In this document: piece by piece, positions 47,307 to 59,520 of the stretch
Layout of the letters: the number at the start of each line of letters is the position of its first letter
Numbering within the stretch: the first letter of the stretch is position 1
NCBI GenBank assembly: GCA_038380435.1
Contig: JAWZYU010000007.1
Coordinates: 87,186,334 to 87,250,333 of the forward strand
Length of the DNA stretch: 64,000 nucleotides
Source: Ryuthela nishihirai
Taxonomy: Eukaryota; Arthropoda; Arachnida; Araneae; Heptathelidae
Direction: 5' to 3'
Position numbers and translations under genes: made by a program
Notes under the pieces: model-generated
What the model was told of the DNA's origin: nothing
What the model saw: the letters and a program-made list of their open reading frames with translations, nothing else
The model's database searches: none

Positions 47307-47351
47307 TCGATCGGACCACCGAGAAGACTTTCGCGTCAAAAAACTGATTGG
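47307..47351 (-). promoter_or_regulatory. H4 promoter motifs: GGTCCG and CCAAT
   Basis: On the minus strand, GGTGGTCCGATCGA (47307-47320) contains the HiNF-P/site II core GGTCCGA. CCAAT lies at 47347-47351 in AACCAATCAG. Distances to the H4 ATG (about 112-155 bp) suit a histone promoter. Confidence 0.6.
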
Positions 47352-47607
47352 TTGGTTTCGGTGGACACTCTCATGTACAGTGAACAACACTGAATTTTTA
47401 CGTACGAATTGAAAATTCCATTACCTAGTTACTCAAAAAATAATGTAAAAAACCATTCATGTATTCTACCATGTATTAATACTCATTTGGGTAATTTTCG
47501 GTAATGACTAATAGACCATTACGAGAAAAACGCAGTGCTGAGGTGGTTGTCAGAAACGCCACAAATTTACAATAAATTAATGAACGTTTTTCGTTTTAAA
47601 ATAAATA

Positions 47608-47799
47608 AATAAATACCCCCTCAAGCAACTGCTTGCCACAGATGTCTGACAGGAGTCTGTCAGTTTATATGCCAGAGTAGAGGGTCTGAGAGGATGGCAG
47701 GACCTCAGCAGAAAAACGACACGAACATCCAAGCCTTACCCGGGGCTCGAACCCAGATCCCATAGACCAGTAGCCAAGCGCGCTAACCACTCAGCCAAA
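47608..47799 (-). mobile_element. SINE-B copy, near consensus
   Basis: AAATACCCCCTCAAGCAACT to GCGCTAACCACTCAGCC, with box B CTCGAACCC (reversed). Confidence 0.87.
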
Positions 47800-48221
47800 T
47801 AAAATCATTAAAATTGATTTCGATATAACCAATCAATACGTTATCACTCACCTCGCCATGAAAAAAAATCACGTTTTTCCTTTTATATGAAATTTATTTT
47901 ATTCAAAAATTTATTTCTAAGCAGAATTTATAAAGTAGGAACACCTGCCTATAAACCATTGCATTTTAAAAGGAATTAAAAAAAACTTCCAACTGAGCAA
48001 CATGTCTAAGAAAATAATTAAAAATCAGACTTTATCAAACTAGAAAATATTACAAAAAATTAATGTTTAATAAATTACCAGTAGTAAGTTTCTTTAACTT
48101 TCCCAAATCTTGAAAAAAATTCTAATTTACCATGTATTAGAAACTTATGGAACACCAACTAACGGTTAGACTTTGAATGAAATATTTCTTTTTGTTTTTG
48201 GTAAATTACTGGCTTTTGCTG
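47800..48221. other. No gene recognised
   Basis: AT-rich, short frames only. Confidence 0.5.
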
Positions 48222-48453
48222 TTAGTTTTGGAAAGACCGCCGTCCTTGGGATGGAACGTTAAGTCATGAGCCGTACCCTGTGCACTTTAAAGAACACGCT
48301 GGATAGACTTGACGGGAGGCTACCGTCTATATCCGAATGGTTGTTCCATTGGGTACCCCTCCTCGAACGGTATCTGGGTCTTCTACGTCCTTGTGACCTA
48401 ACTATTTAACCGATGGTGTACAAGAAAGCTCAGAGGTGAAACAACCCAACTGT
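48222..48453 (+). mobile_element. SINE-A copy, head missing
   Basis: It starts inside the body (GTTTTGGAAAGACCGCCGTC) and holds GGGATGGAACGTTAAG, GTGCACTTTAAAGAACACGC and the TTTAACCGATGGTG 3' part, ending GAGGTGAAACAACCC. Confidence 0.85.
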
Positions 48454-50209
48454 CAGCTTTTTTCGAAATTCAAAACTCGAATTTTAATTGCATTTCGGAA
48501 AACCTCGAGAAGGACCGCCCACTATCATTTAACGTTGAATTAATACCCTAAGAACGGATTTAACCTACTAATTATGGAACCTCTCAAAATTTCAAAATAA
48601 ATTATTGACAATGAATAATTTAAATATAAAAAATAATTTTAAAAGTCATAGTGTAATATCCAATCATCAGAGTGTGTATTATTTCATAATTAACTACTTT
48701 CTATTCAGAATCCTGTTGAAAACATTTTATATCTCATAGTTTGAATGCTAAATCGTTGACTTAACCTACTGCCTTTTCATAAATATGTGCGATGGGACGT
48801 CAAGCATAGGCGAATAAACTTCCGTCTTCACGGTTTTTTTTATAAACTTCCGCCTTCGGTAAAAGTGATATCCACTCTTTGCTTCATTAAAATTAATCCC
48901 CCCCCCTTGCGCGATTTTGAACAAGTTTATTCCCGTTTCCTATTTGAATTAAAAACTCTGATAATTACCTCACTGTGACTAACCATTCGCTATATAACGT
49001 CTGTTATCGCAATATATGGATTTCAAATCAGGTATACGACTTAAAATACCAAATCTATTTTTTATACTCCGCAACCGCTTCTTATTGTTCTTCGCGTGGC
49101 CGGAAATACGAGAATTTCCAACAATTATATCGCATAAAGCTTATTTCGATAACCGGAAGTGCATGATATTGTTTCGTCAAAATAGCAACATATATTAGTA
49201 TTATTGAAAATATGAGCATATTTTAGGTGTAAAATGCAGTTGATATGAGAGAGATTTCTTATAAGATTTGAATTTCATGATATGTAGATCTGATGTGAAT
49301 TATTTTCTGTATTAGACGGTGAAATTATTAATCAAGTCTAGATATTTGGTGAGAAAAAATTTCCATTTTGGAATAATGTTTAAATCTGATAATGTAAAGT
49401 GACAGTTTCACAGAAAGGAAGCGGAAATTATCGTAAGTTCTGAGTTATGTAGCTCACTTAAATATAGTTTATTGTTGATTCTTATTTTAATTTCCTTTGA
49501 TGTTAAGAGGTTTAAAAATAATTCAATCTGTGTAAATTTTCCAGTTTTCTCTTGTGCTGTGTTTTTTAAATTTCGAATTGAGGTTTGGAGAAAAACTATT
49601 TGAGAATAGCAGGATTGGTTTCTTTTTTTTAAGTATGATGTTGTACTTTTTTTATCTAGTTTTTCGTGTAGGTATGTTGTGTGTATATATATGGTATTTG
49701 ATATCTCTAGTGTTGAGGTGTATTTGGTGTAAATGTTCGAGGTAATATGATTTTGTGTGATGGATAGTGTACAGTAGTGTAGTTTAAAATGTATTGTAAA
49801 GAATTGGAGATGTTTTTTAATTTATTACGTAGTAATATGTTGGCAAAATTTTGTTATTTTTCAAGGTGTTGTGATATTTATATGATTTGTGATTTGGATG
49901 GGTTTTTGGCGTGAATGTGGATGGTGCGTGTTTGAAAGTAAAGGAAGGAAGTAAGTTAAGGAAGTTAAGGAAGTAAGTGGTACGCAGTGGAATATTGAAT
50001 ACGAGTGGAATATTGGAGAGTCGGGACGCGTGACGAGTGCGTTGCTCCGCAGGGGCAAGAAACAATAATTCACCACAATCATCACAACTAGTTTACTCCT
50101 AAAAACTGTCGTTTTTGGAGTAAATTAGAAGTGATTTGAACTACTCTAGGCACAAAATATTGCCTGGAACGAGAGGGTAAAGAAGGTACAGGTAAAGAAT
50201 TATTTTTTA
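48454..50209. other. No gene recognised
   Basis: AT-rich, T-rich in 49490-49860. Short frames without motifs (48787, 49554, 49817-50065 minus). Poly-C at about 48899-48906. Confidence 0.5.
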
Positions 50210-50260
50210 TGTGAAGTTCCAAAACAGTAACACTCCACCCCCCCCCCCCTCTACACGTTT

Positions 50261-50299
<39 letters not shown>

Positions 50300-50790
50300 T
50301 CTTTTGAATTTCCTGGCCTGACACTTTGTAATTAGCAAGTAATAGCAGCCAGTGGTAATCTGTGCCCAAACAAAAGGTAGCAAAGAAATCATTAGATGAA
50401 AGATACCAAATGGAACTTGAAAAGTGTCCCCCCCCCCCCGATCCTTTATTTCGAATTTCCTGGCCTGGCATTTTGTAATTAGGGAGTAATAGTTGGGAAT
50501 GTTAATCTGTTTTCTAAGGGTAGGAAAGAAATCATAAGGTGGAAGAAGCCAAATGGAACTTCGAAAGTGTCATCTCTCTCTGTCTCCTCCCCCCCCCCAT
50601 TCTGTTTCATTTAATTTCTTTTTTTTTTTTCAAATTTCTTAGCCAGGCATTTTTTTAATAACGAAGCAATAGCAGGCAACGGTAATCTGTGCCCTACAAA
50701 AAGTTAGGAATGAAATCATGGGCTTTAAGAAACCAAATGCAACTTGAAAACTATCTTTTCACCCCCACTCCCAACTCCATATTTAAATGT
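50210..50790. repeat. ~165-bp minisatellite (three units) with poly-C and (TTG)n
   Basis: Units start near 50302, 50453 and 50632. Each reads (G)AATTTCCTGGCCTGGCA-like, then TAATCTG, then GAAATCAT and CCAAATGGAACTTG, and ends in a C-run. The first unit is preceded by (TTG)n at 50260-50297 and a C-run at about 50238-50249. The polyglutamine open frame across (TTG)n is a simple-repeat artefact. Confidence 0.8.
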
Positions 50791-51194
50791 GAAAAAAAAA
50801 TCGTTGAAATATCTGATTTCCTCAATATGTTTTTTTTTTAAATATGTGCCTCTCACTCTGCATTTCATGTAGCACTAGAGAGCAATTGTCTAGTGTGAAA
50901 TGGAGTAAAGGGTGTAACGTGGCGTCCCCGTGAGATGGGACGTGAGCAGGAGGAATACTCGGCGCAGAGACCACCGGCGGCAGAGGTAAGTGTCGCGAGG
51001 AAGTAGCACTTTAAGAAAAGGAATGCCTGCCACTATGCCCAGGTCCCTAAACGTACCCAAGTTCTCTATGTGAAACCAGTTTAAATGTGTCTTCCACATA
51101 CCTAGGAACTTTTAACACCCCCCCACCCCCCGAAAAAAAAAATTTTTTTTTTACTCTACGTCCCACATTGAGAAGCCCTAGTGTAAATAATAAC
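50791..51194. other. No gene recognised
   Basis: Includes C/A homopolymer stretches at 51118-51150; short frames without motifs. Confidence 0.45.
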
Positions 51195-51290
51195 GGATCA
51201 AGCAGCTGCTTGCCACAGAGGTCTGACGGCATCTGTGCTTAACCTGCGGGTCAAACCCAGGTCTCTTAGAACTGTAGCCAAGGCCACTGC
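51195..51290 (-). mobile_element. SINE-B fragment with internal deletion
   Basis: ATCAAGCAGCTGCTTGCCAC then AGAGGTCTGACGGCATCTGT jumps straight to the head part (GGGTCAAACCCAGGTCTC), so the body is deleted. Confidence 0.7.
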
Positions 51291-52162
51291 CCTGCGACAG
51301 GTGTGTGAATTGTATAGCCAAATGAAATTCGCAATGTGCTTCGACAGTTTGTTTCTGCAAGTAGAAGGGCATTTTTTTTCTCAGGCAGTGCACCACATTA
51401 AGTTGTCCATCATCAAATTATTTCAAAAACATGATATTGTACTAACACTATCTCATAAATACTTCCTATCTGTATCTCACTCGTAAGTGCACTAACCAGA
51501 ATTTTATATTCCTCATCAGGGCTCTAAAGGAAATGAAATCAGATTATTATTAGTATTTTTGACCCTATGAGAGATACTTCTCAATAAGTATTAAATACTA
51601 CAGAGATCTATTTCTTTCCTAAGTTCTACATCCCCAAAAATTACATGAAACACATCATTTCCACCACTACTACATCCCCCGATATTTCACAGATAAAAAA
51701 CCTCTCCTTAAAACACACGACCTATACAATGGTAATACTAAAAAAAAACTCTCCTACCGAATTGTGTATTCGGTGACCTAATTTTTTATTGTATAGAATG
51801 CAAAAATTCCTACTTTTTTTTCATTTTTTTTTCTTAGCCCACAATATTATATACTAAACACATAAGTAATATTACAGTAATTTCCTAATGGTGTTGTAGT
51901 TTGTTCTATATTTAAATGAAACTGTTGTAAAAGTATTTCACATCGGTATGCTACTGAGGTGTATAAATAAAATCATATGTTCGAAGTTCTATTTCTTATT
52001 TTTTTATTTCACAGAGAAAACAATAATTTGACAACCTCTGTCTCTCATGTCAAAATATTAACTTTTTATTAAAATAATGCATTTATTTAAATTTTACATG
52101 CGACTTCCTATCCACAGAAAACACCTACCAGGAGTGTTCATTCTACCACACACTGCTCACTC
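51291..52162. other. No gene recognised
   Basis: AT-rich, short frames only; possible upstream region of the H2B remnant at its end. Confidence 0.45.
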
Positions 52163-52212
52163 AGAGGTCCGCATAAACAGCGGTACGATCCGTCCAGAGT
52201 TTTTAAAAGGGG
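52163..52212 (+). promoter_or_regulatory. H2B promoter motifs
   Basis: AGAGGTCCGC (52163-52172) matches the H1 motif in its first nine bases, and TTTTTAAAAGG (about 52200-52211) is TATA-like, about 105 bp before the H2B ATG. Confidence 0.45.
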
Positions 52213-52314
52213 ATTGCAACCAGAACACAAGAATATTCAATTTGGAAATTTCAAGAGCGAGTTCTCAGATTTTTAATTTCCAAACAAGGATTTGTTCCAG
52301 CATCTGTAGAGAAA

Positions 52315-52447
52315 ATGCCGCCTCAACCTTCAGGAAAAGCTGTGAAAAAAGCAGGAAAGGCGCAAAAAAGCCGTTCGTGCTGGCGATAAGAAGAAACGCC
52401 AGAAGAAGAGGAAAGAGAGTTTCAGTATCTACATATGCAAAGTTCTA
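52315..52447 (+). pseudogene. H2B: Histone H2B N-terminal stub
   Basis: It starts MPPQPSGKAVKKAGKAQK. A 1-nt gain in the A-run (about 52359) shifts the frame. In the corrected reading the sequence continues as AVRAGDKKKRQKKRKESFSI and YICKVLN, the H2B tail and start of helix alpha-1 (one Tyr replaced by Cys). The homology stops there, about 44 residues into an expected ~123, at the junction with the LINE at 52451. So this copy is frameshifted and truncated. Confidence 0.9.
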
Positions 52448-52450
52448 AAT

Positions 52451-54760
52451 CTCTGAATAGTTCTCTGATCCACACATCCCCTACCACTTCTGAATTCACA
52501 TTGCTGATCAGGCAATTGACTGTCAACCAGATTTTTAATTCTATTAAGCACAATCATGGAAAGAACTTTAAAAGGCTCTGGTAAAAATCCTTAGGAACCA
52601 TGCCTTTATCATAAAAGATATTCAGAATTTCAGTCATCCAAGAGGTAACCGAAACATTTCCAGCTCTAAGCATTTCGTTAGTAATTTCATCTACCCCTGG
52701 GGATTTATGAAGTTTAAGTTTAGAAACAGCAAAAATAACTTCAGATTGTGTTATAGGGCCACCATTAAAGCCACCAATGCATCTATCATCACTGCAAACA
52801 ATGGGAATAGAAGTAACCACATTGTTTAGAATATCACTGAAATGCTCAGCCCACCTAGCCATGACAGAATCCTCACCTTCCATAACAATACCTTGTTTAT
52901 CCTTCAATCCCTGTATACCTGTCCGTTTTCTACCACACAAAACATTAACTATCTGGTACAGCTCTCTGCTGTTGTGCTGTCTAACTGCTTCCTCGGCTTT
53001 GTCAGCCAAACCATCAAGCCAAAGATTCTTTCTTATCAGCAGCTAAGTGATCTTTTACAAGTTTAATAAGTTCTCTGTAATACTTTCTATTAGGACTAGT
53101 AGGGTATTGATTAAGAATATTCCTGCAGTTCTTTCTTTGCGAAATAAGCTCAAGTGCCTTATCACTCAGATAATTCTGTCTCCTCTGCTCCTTTTTTCCT
53201 AAAAGAGTACTGTTAGTTTCCAAAAAAGCCTGTTTAAAATGGCCCCATTCTTCCTCAACTTCAGTAGTAAGCAAACCATGACTGTCATAACGACTAAGTG
53301 ACCTATCATGGTAAGCTTTAGCTATAACTGGGTCTTTCAGAGCTTCAGTATTAAAAGCAAATTTTTTAACCCTGGCACAACACTTTCTAAGTTTAAGTTG
53401 CAAGACACTTTTAACAAGGTAATGGTCAGATCCAATTTCAGCTCCCCTATACACCCTGGTATTCCTAACAGAACTAGCCCATTTGCTGTTAATTAATATA
53501 TAATCAATCATATTCTTATGCAGCCCATCGGGTGAAACCCATGTGTACTTGTGTATGTTGCGGTGTTTGTAATAAGTGTTAGTTATTCTGAATACATTGA
53601 ATTTACTTACCTGTAGGAGACGTTGCCCATTGCCATTGCAGCTACCAATACCAAAAGGGCCTGTTACTCCTGTCCACAGGTCAGAGTCAGTACCAACTTT
53701 GGCATTGAAGTCACCTAGAACAAGGGTAATATCTCCTTTCTTGACGAAATTCAAAATATACCGAAGTTGTCCGTAAAACCTATCCTTCTCATCCTCATCG
53801 GCATCTTCAGTGGGGTCATAGGAGCAGATAACATTCAAGTCTTTAACCCTTGTCTGAAATTTTGCTGTAAGAAACCTTTCATTAATGCACTCGTATCCTA
53901 GAAGAGCATCACTAGCGTGTCTTATGAGAAGCAGACCCGAGCTTTGGTGATGCTTATTGTCGTCCCTCCCTGAAAAGAGAAATTTAAGATTATTTTTAAG
54001 AATCTGACCGTTATCTGTCCATCTGATCTCTTGCAAGCCGAGAATATCTAAATTATAACGGTGGAATTCTTGTGTGAGGACATCAAGAGAAAAATCGCTG
54101 TGCAGAGTCCTCACATTCCAACTACCTATGGAGAGAAAATGATAGTGGGATGTTTAAAGAAACTATGTTTATTGAGAGAAGGAATGCCGACAATATCAAG
54201 CAGCCCCCTAATCGCAGACATGGGGCAAAGACCCTTTCCCCCACCACTAAAGGCTGAAGCCATCTACACTGGAAGACTTCCTCCAATGTAGAATTTGACG
54301 ATGCCAATAGAAGCAAAGAGTTCAGGTGCCTGCGATGACTTCTGCTCAGGATTATCCACCAGCTGATAAACATATCCTATAAATCTATTCACTTGGGGCT
54401 GTCAACCCACAAACAAACAGAAAACACAGCGGAAGATTTTCCCTCTACAGAAAGATTTTCCACCAGTGCAGCAAAATCAGGATCCATAATCGAGCTCAGA
54501 GTCATATATCTGTCCAGTCCAGTGGGTTTATATGGTCAGCACCAGGACCATGTGTGGTTGACCACTCCTCAGCAGGGTAGAAAAAGAAAGGAAAAGTAGC
54601 CATAGTTGTCCAGATCAGAAAGCCACACTAATCTGGCAGCCCTCCCTTTCCGTTCACTTCCACAATAGAGCATCTGTTTTGAAAGGTACTAACGGTCTGC
54701 ACCACGAGAAGGCGTGTCGGACATTAGGTACTAGGCCTGGCCGGTTCTATGCGTTGCTAT
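52451..54760 (-). mobile_element. CFDP2/RTE-like LINE, 5' half (endonuclease and start of RT)
   Basis: On the minus strand: a 5' UTR-like part (54760-54115), then an endonuclease frame of 366 codons (54114-53014). Motifs: LGLQEIRWTDNGQ (catalytic Glu), YDPTEDADEDEKDRFYGQLR, LVLGDFNAKVG (catalytic Asp/Asn), IGSDHYLVKS (the terminal SDH). A second frame (53009-52554) has KLHKSPGVDEITNEMLRAGN. It breaks inside RT at RSGRGCVDQ (52460), with an internal deletion near 52590. The rest of RT is absent. The family is the same as at 28.8 and 32.5 kb; many genomes annotate such proteins as craniofacial development protein 2-like. The clade (RTE or a relative) is not certain. Confidence 0.88.
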
Positions 54761-54839
54761 TTTAGGTACATTTTTATATTATGTTTCGATCATCTCAGGT
54801 ACGTAAGATTCGTTTTTATTTTTCTACAGAGAAGAAAAA

Positions 54840-55275
54840 TGGCTATATATAGTTTCGGAGAAGTATAGACGAAACATTGTGAAGCCGTAGTAAAAGTTGG
54901 AAGTTGCATACTTTGAGTTTCGCATTGGAAGCTTTTTTGAGTTGTTCCACTGGATTTTTTTTTTCTCACCCTCGTACGATCCACGGAGGAAGTAACCATT
55001 CTTTTGTTTAATATATTTTGGGTGAGATTTTAGTCATGTACTGCGATGTGGAAGGGCTTTACGTAGGCAGCAACCATTTATAACGTTTACGAATCGTTAA
55101 AGCTTTGGAAATTGCGGTTTTTGAAAAGTCATTTTCGGTAAAAACTTTGGTATTTGCGAGTAATCTGAAGATTAATATTGATGTTTTGACCCAGAAATGA
55201 AAATTAACACTTATGTGCACGTTGTGGTGTAATAAGATAGAAAAATAGGAATGGATTTGCATCGCACCTTACGGC
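54840..55275. repeat. Segmental duplication, copy B, block 1
   Basis: It matches 20990-21420 (GACGAAACATTG, GAAGCCGTAGTAAAAGTT, GGTGAGATT and GTCATTTTCGGTAAAAAC, in order). No gene. Confidence 0.75.
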
Positions 55276-55294
55276 TTTTGCCGAACGTTTGCAA

Positions 55295-55393
55295 TGAAAA
55301 ACACACAGACAGCGATGCCTTACCCGGGGCTCGAACCCCAGTCCCTTAGATTACCTTAGCGAAGCACGCTAACCACTCGGTCATGGGACGGCG
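55295..55393 (-). mobile_element. SINE-B head fragment
   Basis: CCTTACCCGGGGCTCGAACC to CACTCGGTCATGGGACGGC; the body and tail are missing. Confidence 0.8.
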
Positions 55394-55503
55394 AATAGCC
55401 TTATTACGGCAACCATTAAAAAGAAAGTGAACCCACTTTGTCCTTTTCCACTGCAGGCGTTTCGTTTCCGGATTTTCTGCTACTCTCTCCCGCCACCTTA
55501 TGG

Positions 55504-55875
55504 GGCGGGGGTGGCTCAGTCTGTAGCGCGCCAGGCTCGTAAACTGTAGTTCCCAGGTTCGAGTCCCAGCTGGGTCAGCGTTGAGATTTATCTCCGCAAA
55601 ATTGCTCGCCCTGCTAACGGTCAGCAGGGGACACCGATAAGCTTGGAAAGGCCGCCGTCCGTCGGATGGGATCTTAAGCCGTGTGCGGGAAAGCCATACT
55701 CTGTGCACTTTAAAGAACATGCTGGATGGCCGTGACGGGAGTCTACCATCTGTCTCCCGACAGCTGTTCCAGTGGGTCCCCTCCCCCAACCTTCCCTGAG
55801 CCTTCGGGGTCCATGTGACCTGACCGTTTAGTCTATTCTCTACAAATAGAATGCCGATCACAGGTAAAACAATCA
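55504..55875 (+). mobile_element. Full-length SINE-A copy
   Basis: GCGGGGGTGGCTCAGTCTGT, box B GGTTCGAGTCCC, core GGATGGGATCTTAAGCC, and end CAGGTAAAACAATC. Confidence 0.9.
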
Positions 55876-56128
55876 ATTCTGAGCTCTATATGATACCCAG
55901 GAACCCAGGTCCCTTAGACGTGAAAACCGAATACAAATGAGTTGTTTTCAAACAAGTCATATCAAAAACGTGAAGTCTTTATTTCATTTTCATTCATTTT
56001 AAAAAAATTATTAATTTTATAAACTTACAAGTTATCAAATTAACACCTACCGGATTGGTTTTAAAGGAAATAAATATATAAAGAATTCTTTAATATTTTT
56101 CAGCTTTTCTTTATCTTGTCGCGTTTTT

Positions 56129-56502
56129 TAACTCAGTCGGTAGCGCGCCAGGCTCGTAATCTGAAGTTCCCAGGTTCGAGTCCCAGCTGGGTCAGCGTTG
56201 AGATTTATCTCCGCAAAATTCCCCGCCCTGCCCACGGTCAGTTAGGGGACACCGATGGGCTTGGAAAGGCCGCCGTCCGTCGGATGGGACGTTAAGCCGC
56301 GGCCCGTGTGTGGGAGAGTCATACCCTGTGCACGTTAAAGAACACGCTGGATGGCCTTGACGGGAGGCTACCATCTGTCTCCCAACAGCTGTTCCAGTGG
56401 ATCCCCTCCCCCAACCTTCTCTGAGCCTTCGGGGTCCATGTGACCTGGCCATTTAGCCCATGGTGTGCAAAAAAGTGCCTCTCAGAGGTTAAGCAAGCCA
56501 AC
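56129..56502 (+). mobile_element. Full-length SINE-A copy
   Basis: ACTCAGTCGGTAGCGCGCCA, box B intact, GGATGGGACGTTAAGCC, GTGCACGTTAAAGAACACGC, and 3' TCTCAGAGGTTAAGCA. It is close to the copy at 26496. Confidence 0.9.
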
Positions 56503-56731
56503 CTATTAGATTATCTAAAAATTGTTTCAGGATGTTTCTCAAGTGTAAAATAATTCATTTATACTACAGAAAAGGAATGATCTAAATAAATACACCTAAT
56601 TCTGTGTTAAACTTTTTACACTGTAAATAGGTTCCCGAAAAAACCGTGTAAAAAATAATTCTAAAACAAAACACAGTGCATATGAAAAAATAGAATATGA
56701 AAATAGAATTGGTTCAAGACGTAAAAACAGA

Positions 56732-56898
56732 CGCTTACCACAGAGGCCTGATAGGAGCCGGTCAGTTTACATGCCAGAGTAGAAGGTCTGAGACGATGGC
56801 ACGCCCTCAGCAGAAAAACGACACAAAACAGCCATGCCTTACCCGGGACTCGAACCCAGGTCTCTTAGATCAGTAGCCAAGCGCGCTAACCACTCACC
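56732..56898 (-). mobile_element. SINE-B copy, tail missing
   Basis: CGCTTACCACAGAGGCCTGA to GCGCGCTAACCACTCACC, box B GACTCGAACCC (reversed). Confidence 0.85.
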
Positions 56899-58287
56899 TT
56901 TAAAAAAAAATAAATCCTTCTTAATATACAATAGGAATAATCCAATTCAATGCACCCAAATCTGTTTCGAATTCTGACACGGTAGATAGGTTCCCGAGAA
57001 AACCGTGTAAAAAATAAACCTTTAAAAAAAATGCTATGCATATGAAAAAATAGATATGAAAATCTTTAAGTATTCATTATATTTTTATTAATTTAAACAC
57101 ATTTTTAATTATATAAATGTTACTTATCTGGTATAAAAGTGTAAGTTAAAATAGAGTGGCGGCATGAGAAATAAGTGAACTCCTAAAATTAGTGCTGTCT
57201 GTGAATACGGGTTAATAATAAAGTAGCAAAAACACCGAGATGACGTCCGCAGTACTGCTTCGTTGTGTTGCCAGATGCTTTTGCATAATATATTACAACT
57301 GCGTTGAAGTTTTAAAAATACATATGTAAAAATTAAAATTCTTTATATATTTCTTTTCTTTAAAACCAAACAGGTAGGTTTTAATTTGAGGAAAAAAAAC
57401 AGTTCTTACGCTGAAAACTTTTCGTAGTATTTCCATAATAGTTACTATCAAAAATTGTCAGCACAATTTTTAGGTCTCCTTAAAGTCTTTACATGCACAT
57501 AGCTATAGAAACAACACTGAGGAGAAAGGAAACAAATTGTAAAGCCCGTGCCTAGCATAATACATATGCACGTCTAAGAGGAAAATTTAAATAGAATAAT
57601 ATATGCAATACAACTAACGGTTTAAAGTCACGAAACTATTCTTTACATCAGCCTAACAGTAAACTACAAAGAACCTTCATTTAATTCTTCAAGTTATAAA
57701 TTTGATATACGTCAAGAACTACTATAAATACTCATTTTGTTCACTAAAATCCCCAAAATAAAAACTACACTAACAGTTTAGTACAGAACAAGTCTTCTGC
57801 ATTTTATTTTGCATTTGATCGAAAAACTGTACGAAACCATTCGGAAAAAGTTGTAACATTGAGTTCCGGGAATTCCCCTCATTTTTATCTGCAATATACG
57901 TTAGTCTTGGTCTCTCATGTCGTGTTTAAAGTTATAAAGATAATTAAACTAACGCTTCTAAGTTATAAATTAAGAAATGTGTTAAAATTAATAAAAATGA
58001 AATAAAGAGTTAAATATTTTGATATGACTTGTTTGAAAACAACTCAATTGTATTCGTTTTTCACGTCTAAGGGACCTGGGTTCGAGTATAAATGAATTAT
58101 TTTACACTTGAGAAACATCCTGAAAAAATTTTTAGAGAAGCTAATAGGAGGACTGCGTTGTGATGAATACGAATAATGTCAAAGAACTTTGTTAGGTGGA
58201 TGTTTTTAAATGTTAAGAGAATAAATCTGAATAACTGACTGGAATTTCATACAATAATACGCATTTGATAACATATAGAGCTCAGAA
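56899..58287. other. No gene recognised
   Basis: AT-rich. 57145-57300 matches 20690-20850; TGACGTCC lies at 57241. Arms of the inverted duplication lie at 57325-57385 and 57960-58287. Confidence 0.5.
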
Positions 58288-58663
58288 TTGATTGTTTTAC
58301 CTGTGATCGGCATTTTATTTGTAGACAATGGACTAAACGGTCAGGTCACGAGGAAACCGAAGGCTCAGAGAGGGTTGCGGGAGGAGCCTCACTGAAACAG
58401 CTGTCGAGAGACAGATGGTAGCCTCGCGTCAAAGCCATGCAATGAGTTCTTTAGCGTGCACAGGGTATGGCTTTCCCGTACACGGCTTAAGATCCCATCC
58501 GACGGACGGCGGTCTTTGCAAGCTTATCGGTGTCCCCTGCTGACCGTTAGCAGGGCGAGCAGTTTTGCGGAGATAAATCTCAAAGCTGACCCAGCGGGGA
58601 CTCTAACCTGGGAACTGCAGATTACGAGCCGAGAGCGCTACTAACTTACCCATCCCTACCCCA
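58288..58663 (-). mobile_element. SINE-A copy, diverged
   Basis: Reverse-oriented: TTTTACCTGTGATCGG at the 3' side to TACCCATCCCTACCCCAGCG at the head. It is paralogous to 21674-21901 and more complete. Confidence 0.88.
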
Positions 58664-59520
58664 GCGCTCGCAGAGTTTCTTTTCGATAAGGAATGAATAA
58701 CTGCTATGGTTTCTCTTCGTGTGCTGTTTTTTTCTGGTTACAGTAGCATCTGTGACAGCGTTGAGATCTGCAGTTACGTATGTATTATACGTCATCGCGA
58801 AGTAACGATATCTGCTTTTGTATTAAGCAGTCTTACGCCTTGCTGTTACGAGTGCCATCAAAAGACATAGTATCAGGAGTGCTTTCATTAAAGTGAAGGG
58901 GTGGAACATTAGGTATTGCTACAGGAAAGGAATATCAAATTCCCAGGGTCGATTACCACTAGACTCAAAGTTTTGATTAATTTACGTTAAACACCTCATA
59001 GTAATATAGGCTAGAAAGGCGAACACATATGGTTTCTGTAAAGCCATATTTGCATAACATCCATCGTAATGAGAGTTCACTGAAGGGAACGTTACTGCAA
59101 CGTTATGATGCCGTGATAATGGAGTCTGTTGTATTCCATAATTATTCGTATTTAAGGAAATCCTATTTCGACTAAACTTATCTGCAGAAATGACTCCTAA
59201 GTGTCGTTTCGAAGACTCCCGGAAAGTTCTTAATAACACAAATAACCATATCTAAATAACCAATTAAATCTATTTCAGTTCAAAACCTAAGTTCTATATT
59301 CAATAGTAACTGTTACAATGCATCGAAAACAGTTTCTTCTCATCATACGATGAGACTTTTAAAAAAATAATTAACCTTTCACAATGAAAGAAAATTGAAT
59401 AAAACAGCTTCTATGCTAAAGAATCGATGACACAACAATGCTTTTCGAATCGTCAAACCGGATACGACTTTTGTTTCGTAATTTTCATTTCCGTCACGAA
59501 TTAGTTTTAGCTTTAACAAC
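58440..59520. repeat. Segmental duplication, copy B, block 2
   Basis: It is colinear with 21674-22720 through and beyond the SINE (AGGAATGAATAACTGCTATG, GCATTTCCGTCACGAAT-like strings). A minus-strand frame at 58982-59239 has no motif. Confidence 0.85.

Larger units (their letters stand above)
55840..58330. repeat. Rearranged inverted duplication
   Basis: 55845-55885 is complementary to 58265-58312 (SINE tail plus GAATTGATTGTTTTACCTGT and its 3' flank). 55900-56040 is complementary to 57960-58080, 56041-56100 to 57325-57385, and 56510-56570 to 58085-58145. Block order differs between the arms, and SINEs at 56129 and 56732 inserted in the left arm. The central DNA (56905-57960) has no gene. 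Confidence 0.75.

Noticed and set aside
50207..50392. Polyglutamine protein on the minus strand
   Set aside because: The Gln run is the (TTG)n microsatellite; the frame has no other support.
53014..54114. Host craniofacial development protein 2-like gene (longest frame in the window)
   Set aside because: LQEIRW, GDFNA and SDH motifs and the following RT frame show a LINE endonuclease.
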